Shown: positions 22,170 to 31,802 of the stretch, one piece after another
Numbering within the stretch: the stretch's first letter is position 1
How the letters are laid out: every line of letters starts with the position of its first letter
The notes under the pieces: generated by a model
Told to the model about the DNA's origin: nothing
Seen by the model: the letters and a program-made list of their open reading frames with translations, nothing else
Databases searched by the model: none
Program-made: the position numbers and the translations under genes
DNA from: Rosa chinensis
Lineage: Eukaryota; Streptophyta; Magnoliopsida; Rosales; Rosaceae
Length of the DNA: 64,000 nucleotides
NCBI RefSeq assembly: GCF_002994745.2
Contig: NC_037092.1
Coordinates: 22,345,001 to 22,409,000, forward strand
Reading direction: 5' to 3'

Positions 22170-22780
22170 ATCCTCCTTACAGCCTCTGCACGGCGTTTCC
22201 GGCTTTCTGTTTTGGTTTTGTTTCAATTCCAGACTACAGAGAGAGTTACAAGTTTTAACGGTCAGCAAGGCCCAAATGAATAACAGCAAAGTGGTCGACA
22301 CTCCTCACCACTTTGCCTTCCCTTCGCCCCATGTGTCCAGGCCAGGTCGCACCTCCTCCAGCCACGCCTCGAAGCATTGCCTTTGCGAGAGATATTTCAT
22401 CAATTTCAATCTGCAGTAAGAAAAATCATGAGAAAAATGTAAGAAACCAGACAAACCCCAAAATCAGAAGAACCCTAAATGCCCAAATTAAAAAAACCAT
22501 TGTTTTTGGGAGAGCAGCCTTCTAGGGATTGGATCTGAACGGAGGGTTGAGCCGAAAGAGGAAGAGGCGGAGTTTGGGGCATGTTGGTTTTTGATTGAAA
22601 GTGATTGCGGTGGCTGTTGGGGAGGTTGTGGTGTTTGGGGAAGGAAATGAGAGAGATGGAGAGGAAGACGGGGTTTTGCTGAAGGAGAGAGAGTTTTAGA
22701 CAGAATTTGTGGGAATGAAAAAAACATGAAGGGTTTATGTTATGCCAAAAGAGACCTAAAACAAAAAAAGTCAAACTCAC
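22170..22780 (-). other. Right interior of outer CACTA, leader-like
   Basis: Minus-strand reading shows CT-rich leader-like DNA and overlapping open frames (22475-22780 and 22488-22727) without a recognisable domain. It may supply the promoter for the captured exons. A small conserved-looking stretch at about 22290-22420 (GVAGGGATWPGHMGRR in one frame) is unassigned. Confidence 0.35.
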
Positions 22781-23169
22781 CTTATTCAGACAACACTTAT
22801 AAGTTGTCTGAATATCACCCTATTGATTAGTTAACTATAAGGTTTGGGCGCTTAAGAGGGAAAAGACTCAACTTGTTGGAGGGAAATCTAAAATTTCTGC
22901 TAGGGTTTTTTCCCATCTTTTCAAACAACATATAAGTGTTGTCTGAATGCTCACCATTTATCTAAATTTGAGATAGGAAATCACCACTTTTTACAACTAC
23001 ACAAATCTATTATCTGAATGCTCACCATTTTTCCAAATTAAACCAGTATGGTTTTAGTGTATTTTCAGACCACAGAAAAGAAAATTATGTCGTCTGAAAA
23101 ACTCAGACGACATAAAACAAAACTTATGTCGTCTGATGCGTGTCGTCTAAAGGCCTTTTTGCCATAGTG
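22781..23169. repeat. Right subterminal repeats of outer CACTA
   Basis: Repeats of CAGACGACAT, GTCGTCTGA and TTGTCTGAAT in both orientations, as at the left end, run up to the 20-bp terminal repeat ending at 23169. Confidence 0.8.
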
Positions 23170-23260
23170 GATGCCTCGCTCCTTAGGAGTCTTTCAACCC
23201 ATATATTGTTCGACCCTTCAATATTATTGGCTGCCCTAGAGTGTTTCTCATTGTAGCATT

Positions 23261-23730
23261 TATTTTAGGGGAATGAAATTCACACTTCTAATTTTAAAAT
23301 CCACACTTCATATTTTCTTCTTCAGTATCTTAATATCACATATTTTACAATCTACACTACAAAAAGACAAAACTTAAGGTACTAATTAAAAAAGGAAACA
23401 TGGAGTGTGAATTGTAGAATGGGGAGTGTAAATTTTACTTCCTTTATTTTATAGTCCTCTAGTGCAAAAATCGTCAATTTTACCAAATTTTGTTAGCTTA
23501 ATTCTATACGTTAGATTATAGGTTTTGTCTTTTTGTAGTGTGAATTGTAAAATATGAGATGTTAAAATACCAAAAAATGAAACATATGTGGAGTGTGGAG
23601 TGTGGATTGTAAAATGAGGAATGTGAATTTCACTCCCCTTATTTTATAGTCTTCCGGTGCAAAAATCTTCAGTTTTACCAAATTTTATTAGCTTAATTTG
23701 ATACGTTTGATCATAGATCCGAATTAGATG
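23261..23730. repeat. Tandemly duplicated MITE with flank
   Basis: A short inverted-repeat element starts GGGGAATGAAATTCACAC near 23267 and has a matching reversed end near 23442. It is followed by a flank beginning TTTATTTTATAGTC. Half of the element and the same flank (TAGTCYTCYRGTGCAAAAATC...) recur about 190 bp later, ending near 23640 and 23730. This is a MITE insertion followed by a local tandem duplication. Flanking TTATTTTA repeats suggest an 8-bp target duplication. Confidence 0.65.
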
Positions 23731-23859
23731 TCTAATCTTGACGTTAAGCTGCTTATAATTCTCATGAGAACTATTAGTCATTTCTTCATCACTAGTGCTA
23801 GCCTATTGGGAATTTGGGATATAACGAGATAACTTACTCTAGTAAATTGAAAATAGTGC

Positions 23860-24390
23860 TATATAAATGTCTGAGTTGTAGTACATTGATTGTAAAAAGT
23901 GACTGTGTTCAAATCTCACTAATATTGTGGAGAGAAATTCTTAGGTAGTGCAAACGTACCAGCCACGTGGTACGCCTAGCCAATCACGTCTCTCTATTTT
24001 TTAATTATATTCCAAAACAACTCATGTTTAATTATAATGAAATACTCAAAACATCGTCCTACATAGACAATGATTGGCTGAACGTACCGTCACGTAGAGC
24101 GTCAGCCCTACCTAAGAATCGGGAGGAGAATGCTGTTAAAAAATTAATTAAATAAATAAATATCCGAGCTGTGGCAAGTTGGTTGGAACAAGTGACGTAT
24201 TCTAGCTCACTAATATCGTGGATAGAGTTCGGCAGTGATGCTGATAAATAAAATTAAATAAATGAATAAATGTCCTAGCTGTGGTACATTGATTAGAACA
24301 AGTGACGTGTTCAAATCTTTCTACTATCGTGAATGGGAGTCAGGCAAAGATGCCCATAGAAGAAATTAAATAAATGTCTGAGAGTGCGTG
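23860..24390 (+). mobile_element. Three tandem SINE-like units
   Basis: Three related units start near 23863, 24162 and 24270. Each has a box A-like stretch (GCTGTGGTACATTGATTAGA in unit 3), a box B-like GTGTTCAAATC about 25 bp on (degraded in unit 2), then CTCACTAATATCGTGG and an AATAAAT-rich end. This matches tRNA-derived plant SINEs with internal Pol III promoters. The first unit is split by a MITE. They lie immediately upstream of F-box copy 3. Confidence 0.6.
23938..24118. mobile_element. 181-bp MITE inside first SINE unit
   Basis: Ends are TTCTTAGGTAG and CTACCTAAGAA, a perfect 11-bp inverted repeat. Further inverted matches (GTACC...GCCAATCA against TGATTGGCTGAACGTACC) extend inward. 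Compared with neighbouring SINE units it interrupts the sequence after GTGGAGAGAA. I could not settle the target duplication, so the superfamily is open. Confidence 0.65.
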
Positions 24391-24424
24391 GAGGGTTCAC
24401 TTTTATACTTGACTCACACACACA

Positions 24425-26675
24425 ATGAAAATGTCTCTGCGGATGTCGTTCTCAGATGATTATCCCTTTGTTTTTCGGCAACAAATCCGATCTTTCAGGT
24501 ACTGTTCTTTCTAGCCATCTTTTCACTTACAATTACAGTTCTTTAATTACCATCTGTTTAAGAATTTTATTTTGAAGGAAAAAATAAAAAGATTTAATCT
24601 TTGCTATTATATGGATCTTGAGGCTTTATTCAAGGACGGATCTTTGGTTCATTCTCAGAAACAAAAAAAGGATAGACCTTTACTTGGTTTATGTGTAATT
24701 GTTATTTCATTTGCATTTTTCATAGAAATTTCAAAAGTCTTTGAAAATGCGTTGTTCCCTGGTCCAGTGTCTCTGTATTTAAAATAGAACGTATATGAAA
24801 ATGTCTCTTTGAAATTAACTGATTAAAATGATTGAAACGAGCCAATAAAATTTGGGACTTTACAATTTGTCTGAAAAATCATCAGGGGTGAGGATAGGAT
24901 CAGTCAATTACCAGATGCTGTTCTTCGTCACATACTTTCCTTTGTTCCAACAACCAAATGTGTTGTGAGAACCTGCATTTTGTCTAAAAGGTGGAAGGAC
25001 ATATGGGCCTCTATTCCCAATCTATACTTCCGTGATGAAGAGTTCTCCTCTTCTGCTGATTTCATAGCCTTCGTTGATCGTGTGCTTCTCCATCGTGGTT
25101 CATCAGCCATTCAAAAGTTCCATCTTCATTTCAATCGTTATTGTGCTGAGGATTTTTCTCGTGTTGATAGTTGGATTAGCACTGCCGTAAGGTGTAATGT
25201 TGTGGAACTAGTCCTTTCTATCGGTTCAGGTGGACAAGCGATGTTTGAGTTGCCTCTAAGCCTTGTGACTTGCAAAACACTTGAGGTTTTGAGGCTGATG
25301 ATGTCATTGTTTATCATCAATAATGTGCCTACATCAGGGTGTTTCCCAAGCCTGAAGTGCTTCCATCTCCATTTTACAGATAACTATGCTAATTACACCG
25401 CGATGAGGTTGTTTTATTTCTCTGTGCTTGAACATTTTACTATAGATGGAGATCCTGGACCAAGTTTATTGGATCTCAACATCTTTGCTCCTGAATTGAA
25501 GACATTAAGGATAGAATTTTCCAGTTCAAATGATATGCATAAGTATTACAATATTGATATTGATGCCCCGGATCTTGAGAAACTTGATCTCAAGGTGGGT
25601 TCTCTGTCAAATTTTAGTTTGACGGATACAAAGTCGCTAGTTGAAGCCGATATTAAACTCTGTTTCCATCCCAATGAAGATTATGTACAAGAGGACTCTG
25701 TTAGGCGTGATACTGAGTTTCTGGCAGCAATTTCTATTGTTAAATATCTGTCTCTTTCCGGGAGTATCTATGAGGTAAGTTACTAAGTTTATCGTCCCAA
25801 CTATCTTGTTCCTTACGTTATATATCATGTTTAGTGGAGAGGATAAGGAAAGAAAGGGGTGGTAGAAAGAAAATAGATACTCGGTATGGAATTGAGCAAG
25901 ACATAGAGTTGGAAGTGCATTTGAGGATTTCGTCCCTTCCATCATGCAAGTTTTTGTATATCATGTGTATTCTTATTACGTTTCCTTCTTTTGTACCAAG
26001 TATAGTGTTTAGACTGAAAGCCACTTTCTCCTGGAAATTGATGATACAAATTAGTATATTATGCATAAGTAGTCTTCAATAAATTTCTCCAGTTGCTGTT
26101 TGATTAATTTTTTTTTTCTTTTGATGAAGGCTTGCTCTGTGCCTGCATTTGATAATTTGATCAAACTGAGGCTGGTTCATTTTGGCGGCTCTCACTGGTG
26201 GAAAACACTAATGAAGTTGCTCGAGAGATCACCTAATCTAGAATGTCTTGTAATAGACCACCAGATCCATCCAACCCGAAGACAGGTGGAAGTGGAGGTG
26301 ATTGAACTTGATCCTGAGAAAGAAGAGGAGGTGATTGAACATACTGGATATGAAGTGTCATTGATTGAAGTTACAAAGTACACAAAAGTGCTGAACTGGA
26401 TTCCACCAAACTCTGTTCCCAACTGTTTGCTGTCGCACTTAAAGACCATCTCCATAAGGGGATTCAGGGGAAAGGGTTGCAATGGATATCTAGACGAGAT
26501 GGAATTGACCAAGTATCTGTTAAAGAATGGTCGAGTTTTGGAGAAGATGATTATTTATACTCCTGGTGCATTTCGAGATACAAAAGAGGATATCTTCAAC
26601 GAAACTTCTATGATTGAATGGAGTTCTAAGGTTGTTCAAGTTGAAATTATTGAGAAGATGTTTTATGGGGAGTAG
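24425..26675 (+). CDS. F-box/LRR/FBD protein, copy 3 (intact)
   Basis: Complete three-exon gene: 24425-24498, 24886-25774 and 26130-26675, joined in frame through GT-AG introns to give about 502 residues. Residues 1-24 form the family lead (a second in-frame ATG lies at 24431). The F-box follows at about 28-70 (DRISQLPDAVLRHILSFVPT). Leucine-rich repeats run to about 320, including SLLDLNIFAPELKTLRI. The C-terminal part carries the FBD-type segment (about 410-480, with LKTISIRGF, then ELTKYLLKNGRVLEKM). By family it should bind a SKP1-like adaptor through the F-box and select targets for ubiquitination through the repeats; the target is unknown. It is the only member of the local trio without lesions, and the 13.9 kb CACTA now separates it from copy 2. 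Confidence 0.9.
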
Positions 26676-26850
26676 AGTGATTCTGTGATTAAAGGCCACT
26701 AAACTTCTGAAGCATCTTCTCAAAGTTTAGTGGCTTCCCATCTGTGACAATCATTTCATTAGTTTTCCTTCTTTTCATCTTTGCTTTATTTCAGAGGACC
26801 ACAGTTCAATTCGTTCGCGGTGATTACTTTAGCAGACTTGTATTTTGGTT
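26676..26850. other. 3' flank of F-box copy 3
   Basis: Downstream untranslated-type sequence homologous to the flanks of copies 1 and 2; no separate feature. Confidence 0.4.
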
Positions 26851-27215
26851 TTTTTTTTTTTTTTTTTTTTTTAGGAAAGGAAAATTCATTAAACTAGCGA
26901 TAGAAATCGCTCATGAGGGCATCCCAATGGGGAGCATACAAAGGCCAAGAAAGACTTAACCCTAGAGCTAAAGTAGAACAAATTAGAAGGTGTACAACAC
27001 CAATAACTTATCCATGTACAATAGAACATTGCTCTAAAACATTTGTAGGAAACCTAGCAGAAACTAAAGGTAAATCCTCAGCCTCCTCAAGATAATTATT
27101 AACAATATAACTATTGTCACGACCTTGAGATTTGTAGATCAAACCATCAGAATCTGCAATCTGAGGATGCAAGAAATCGGTCAACCAATCAAATCTAGTG
27201 TTAATGGTCAAAGTC
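26851..27215 (-). mobile_element. LINE 3' fragment with RNase H-like tail
   Basis: A long poly-T at about 26850-26872 is the poly(A) tail of a minus-strand element. Upstream on that strand, 27008-27211 encodes DSDGLIYKSQGRDNSYIVN and more, resembling the end of a plant LINE RNase H domain. It is followed by a 3' UTR-like stretch. The 5' part is missing or replaced by LTR sequence. Confidence 0.6.
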
Positions 27216-27425
27216 TGGCGGTAGCCGATCTTTCGTTTAACGCGGGTCCGGTGGGCGGACCGCTACTCTGAGGACTTGAGATTTGTAGATCAAACCATCA
27301 GAATCTGCAATCTGAGGATGCAAGAAATCGGTCAACCAATCAAATCTAGTGTTAATGGTCAAAGTCCGGCGGTAGCCGATCTTTCGTTTAACGAGGGTCC
27401 GGTGGGCGGACCGCTACTCTGAGGA
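27124..27425. repeat. 151-bp tandem duplication across LINE/LTR junction
   Basis: 27124-27274 is repeated at 27275-27425 with only about two differences (TCTGGC/TCCGGC and ACGCGGG/ACGAGGG). The unit contains the end of the LINE RNase H region joined to LTR-end sequence. High identity suggests a recent event. Confidence 0.85.
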
Positions 27426-27709
27426 CTTGATGGCATTCACTAGCTGTCACACGAGAGACAAGACGTCAGAGGGAGACCGCGTTGGGCGGTCTTCACTTCT
27501 CCGATGCCTGAGTCAGTCAATGCACACAAGCAGCATAGCAATAAATGAGTAGTAAATGCGTAATTAATGAGGACAGAAGAGAAGAGCTTTTATAGGTGAG
27601 GAGAAGACTGATCTTCTTCTTGTTTTCGATGTGGGACTGATGCGCTTTGATTCCCAGCGTCTTGAGCTTCTGATGCTATCTTGGCGCGGCGCGTGGCGGT
27701 GCGTCAACA
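27350..27709 (-). mobile_element. LTR-like remnant
   Basis: On the minus strand this begins TGTTGACGC at 27709, has a TATA-like CCTATAAAAGCTC near 27595, and runs into GGTCCGCCCACCGG and GGCTACCGCCGGACTTTGACC before ending near CATTAACA. This resembles Ty3/gypsy LTRs of dicots. No 5-bp target duplication was found, so limits are approximate. Confidence 0.5.
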
Positions 27710-29400
27710 GTGACCTGGGGTGATTCGAGGCTCAGGCGGTAGCCCGTCTGGCCGTGCTTTGGTCAGTCACTCCTCTGGTGGGAGTTGGTACTTTTGGCGG
27801 TACAATGAGCGTGGCTCATTATAGCTAATTATGCTTGCAAATGCACATGTAGGTACATCTAGACTCGTCCCAGCCTAAAACACACTGCTCGCCAAGGCAC
27901 GCAATTGTGGTACTCACAGCTGAATGTACTGAGACTCTTTGTAGAATGTAGAAACGAACAGTCTACCGAAAAGTAAAACCAACATCCCCAGCGAAAAGAA
28001 AATAGGAGAATTGAACAACATCATCACATCTCCTGGGTCCCAAATCCACCCCTCTGGAGAGGTTAAGCTTGTTGAATGGATTCTAATCTGAACCCAACAG
28101 CAGCCCAAAGCCTTTGCCAGATTTGACCTGGACACCCAACTTTTGTTTGACATCCAATCACGCCATCTCCGCGCGGCCATCAGCACTAACCACGTCAGCA
28201 TCTCCGACGTAGCCGCACTGAACGGCGCCATGGTCAACCACCACTCTAGCAGACCACCAAACCCCATCACGACGCACAGCTCCGTCGTCAGCCTCACGCG
28301 TGCACAGCCCCACACCACTACCATCACCATCAATGACAGAGCTGCAAGGAAACAGCGAAACCACCATCTAGGACCCGGACCCAGTGCCATATTAGATCCC
28401 TTGAGCTGACAAACCTGCCCAAACAGCGATCAACGCTCGCTTGATCCCGGTGAAAGAAAATAGATCCATCTGATCGTCTGTCGAATTGATGATATAAGGG
28501 CAGCGCGCTACCCTTTGTCGCAGTCACAGCGGGCTTTGCTGGAATCGAGAGCTTGAGCGCTCGGTGTTGGGGAAGCCTCGAGTGCTTCCATGGCTGAGAT
28601 ATGCCGCTGGCAATGTTAGCCAAGCGAGAGGGTTCTCGCTCATAGGGTTTTTTTTTGTATTTTGGTATTTGTTTCCAGAGTTTGTTATCTTAATATAGTC
28701 TGGTTTCTTTAATGACCAAATGATGACCAAATGAATAGGAATTCGGTTTATTTTTACTGAGTTTGTATAACGAAATACAAGTCTACTATCTTTTACATTC
28801 ATCTTAATATGTCTGGTTTGCTAAAAGAAACGGACTACATTTGTTTATATATTTTTAATGACCAAATTAATATGAATTTGGTTGATTTAGTAAAGACACA
28901 ATTCCTGCATAAAAATCTAAAAGGTCAACTGTTGAAATCGTTGAATTATGTCATATACTAGTGAAATACAGTAAAAATCCTCAAATTTCAAATTGAAGGA
29001 GGTCCTCTCTAGAAGGGAATTGAGATTGAGCCGCCATCATATAATTTTACTATTTTGCCCATTCTGATACCTTTGCCTTGTTCAGCGATAAAAATAAAAA
29101 TCTTGAGCAGTAGGGGAAGCAACAACTTCTCCATAATTCTAGATGTTGGTTTAGCCTTATACTTAGAACCACCAGAACCAACATATGTGTGTGTGTATTT
29201 CCATTCACAGTATATCGAGAATCACAACCAGCGAATACGTTCAGTACTTCCAACTTTGATCGTAATTTTTTTTTTTTTTTTAGAATAACTTTGGTTGTAA
29301 TTTATTTATTTATTGTTTTAGATTTTCTTGTTTTCTTAAGCTCTCTACATTTTTACGTTTTTAAGCCTCAGATACACTTCATACTCAAAAAAAAAAAAAA
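27710..29400. other. Unassigned region
   Basis: A GC-richer patch at about 28000-28640 has overlapping open frames on both strands (for example minus 27914-28390) with no domain I recognise. It could be a transposon leader. The remainder is AT-rich with a poly-A run near 29388-29410. Confidence 0.3.
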
Positions 29401-30345
29401 AAAAAAAAAAGCCTCAGATACACTAGAGAAATTTACGCCGATAACCCACCATATACTCTTAACAAAGTGTGGTTACTAGGGGTGGGCGCGGTTCGGTGCG
29501 GATCGGTGTTAGGCCAAAACCGCAACCAAACCGCTTCATTCGGTTGTGCAATATTCAAAACCGCAACCGCATTTTCAAAAGCCACACCGCTTACTTCTGT
29601 TACACCGTTTTCAGGTGCGGTGCGGATCGGTTTCGGTTGTGTTCGGCTTTCGTATAATATGTTCATTAAATGAGAGTCAAATAACCTATTCTCATTATAG
29701 AATTATCCTGTTCTCTTTTCATCCAAGCCGGCAACATTATCATTAAGTTGTAGTGTGTTGATTGGATTAGTTGGTCCATGTCCTCTGTTGAGAGAGATGA
29801 CGGAGGCAGAGTCGAAATGAGGGGCTGAGTGGCTTGACTTAAGGTTTTCTTCTATGAGAGCAATCAGGTGTAATGAGAAGTATGTGCAACTTGATTTCCA
29901 CCAATTAGAATTCGACAACTATCAAAATAATATTAATATAAATAAAAATATTAATTTAAATAAATATTAATTATTCGGACCGGTTCGGTTTTTTTCGGCC
30001 GGTTTACTCACTAAACCTGCTTCCAAACCGGAGAAATCCGGTCCGGTTCGGTCAAGTCATTTTTTCCCCCTTATTTCATCCGGTTCGGTCCCCAAGCCGG
30101 TTTTTCGGGCCTGTTCGGCCGGTTTTGGACCTCCGGTTCGGTTTCTGCCCACCCCTAGTGGTTACTCTAAGGAAGCCGATCAAACATGGAAACACATCAA
30201 GCTTTTCATCTTCTCAAGTTCCCTACATTTTACATTTTTAAGCTTAGATAGATCAGAGAAATTTACACTGATAACTGACCATGTATTTTCAACAAAGTGT
30301 GGTTACAACATAGAAGTCACTCAAACATGGAAGCACATGACACTT
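29380..30345. repeat. Imperfect tandem duplication split by a hAT element
   Basis: The string around 29425-29476 plus 30166-30220 (GAGAAATTTACGCCGATAAC..., AACAAAGTGTGGTTAC, then CAAACATGGAAACACATC) recurs at about 30255-30345 with moderate divergence. The hAT element lies in the first copy, which lets the second copy serve as an empty-site reference. Confidence 0.7.
29477..30157. mobile_element. hAT-type element, 681 bp, 8-bp target duplication
   Basis: It starts TAGGGGTGGGC and ends GCCCACCCCTA. GTGGTTAC flanks it on both sides (29469-29476 and 30158-30165). An 8-bp duplication and this terminal repeat fit the hAT superfamily. The interior is rich in CGGTTCGG-type motifs near both ends, a subterminal pattern, and has no transposase. 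The related duplicate at about 30300 shows the uninterrupted site AAAGTGTGGTTACAAC. Confidence 0.9.
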
Positions 30346-31060
30346 TTCATCAATAATGAGGTCAGAGCTGGAACATATCCAAATCATGCATGGAGAGCAG
30401 GCATGGCTCATCGCTTAATGGAGAGAAGTGTTAATGCTAAATCCTCTTAATTTTTAATTATTGGATTACAATATGAGGTATTTATTTATTATTTTGAACT
30501 TTATATATATATTATTTATTTATTTAAAAAAAATTCTTAGTCCATCCCACTCTGCTAGTGAGAACTGAACTCATGACCTTTACATATGTCAGTGATATTT
30601 TGAACTTGATATTTGTTTTGTTAATTATTTATAAAATTCTCCTCAACTATTAACAAAAGGATAATCTATCTGGTAAAAAAAAACATGAGAAGAATATAAA
30701 GTTAATTATTTTTTGTGTGGGTGAGTCGTTCATGTTTGAGATGAATAATTTAAGTTGCAATACGTATTCTTTGATATCAACTTTACCATTGTTACTGAAT
30801 ATTATGATTAATTTCAATTGACCCATTTCAATTTTAAGTCTAACTTCATATTAGTCCCTGATTTTTTAATTTAATCAAAATTACCTCTGCACTCGCAATT
30901 TTAAATTTTAATCAACAACGGGTGTCAATTACCAAACACGACAAACGTACTCCATCCAAAATTCCGTCAAGTGCTAACGTGGCAGTTGATAGAATGCATA
31001 AGATTTTGCATTAGGCTCACAAAAAGGGCTAAAATAGACAATTTACATTTTATCTGCTCT
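30346..31060. other. AT-rich spacer
   Basis: No gene, repeat or element recognised. Confidence 0.4.
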
Positions 31061-31068
31061 TTTTATTT

Positions 31069-31794
31069 GGGTGAGGCTATTGCCACTCTATAATTTTCTT
31101 TGTTCACCCTACTTGTTCATTACACCCTACATTTTAATTTCAATTATTAGATTTACTTATCCAACCCATTTCTCTTTCCAGGAATATCCTCCATCATATG
31201 ACATATCAAATTAAAAAAGAATTTTTTTTTAACGAAAATTTCTCATTTAATTTATATCAATTAAAAAAACGTCCTAAAATATATTAAAGTTTCCTAATAA
31301 AATCATAATTTGATTTACTTCCATTTTTTTATTTTTTCCATTCAGTTTCAATGTTCATTTATTCCAATCCATATTAAAAAATTAGTACGTGCTCCTATGA
31401 GCAATGAAAAAAAGATTGATTTTTTTTTTTTTTTAGTGTTTTAAATTTTTTACTTTCGGTATTTATAAAGGTATTATAAATATTTTGATGAAGTTAACAC
31501 TAATGGTTTTGTGAATTGAATAACGAATTAACGATGAGGACGCAACAAAAAGATAAAAAAGAAAATTGTAATAAATTGAAAATTGGATGGAGAAGATGAA
31601 GATTAATATTATCAGAAGAGAAATTAAGTATTTTTGTATTTAATTAGTTATGTATTTAGTTTTCCTTAAAGATTTAAATTTTAGAAAATTAGTATACTTA
31701 TTAGTCATTTTGCATTTGGGTAATATAGTCTTTCAATAATTCAAATATTTGTAGGGTGAACAAAGAAAATTGTAGGGTGGCAATAGCTGTGCCC
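31069..31794. mobile_element. Inverted-repeat DNA transposon, 726 bp
   Basis: The ends GGGTGAGGCTATTGCC... and ...GGCAATAGCTGTGCCC form an inverted repeat extending about 40 bp, including AATTTTCTTTGTTCACCCTAC on the left and its reverse on the right. TTTTATTT flanks both sides (31061-31068, 31795-31802), an 8-bp target duplication. No protein is encoded. It may be a hAT or MULE derivative. Confidence 0.75.
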
Positions 31795-31802
31795 TTTTAT
31801 TT

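Larger units (their letters stand above)
9221..23169 (-). mobile_element. Outer CACTA transposon, 13.9 kb, gene-capturing
   Basis: The left end starts CACTATGTCAAAAAGGCCTT at 9221. The right end, reversed from 23169, starts CACTATGGCAAAAAGGCCTT, so 19 of 20 bases match. The host trinucleotide GAT flanks both sides (9218-9220 and 23170-23172), the 3-bp duplication expected of CACTA (En/Spm) elements. Subterminal regions are packed with GTCGTCTGA-type motifs in both orientations, the usual transposase-binding arrays. No transposase gene is visible, so the element is non-autonomous. Without the nested element it is about 7.6 kb. Its interior is a mosaic of minus-strand host gene fragments (amylase, RAB5, RadA, activase-like, coiled-coil). 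Strand is given by the direction of these fragments. Confidence 0.95.

Noticed and set aside
22475..22780. 101-residue minus-strand open frame near the right end of the outer CACTA
   Set aside because: No recognisable domain, overlaps another frame on the same strand, and lies in leader-like CT-rich DNA.
27914..28390. 158-residue minus-strand frame
   Set aside because: Rich in Trp, Val and Met with no motif; overlapping frames on both strands suggest GC-driven openness, not a gene.
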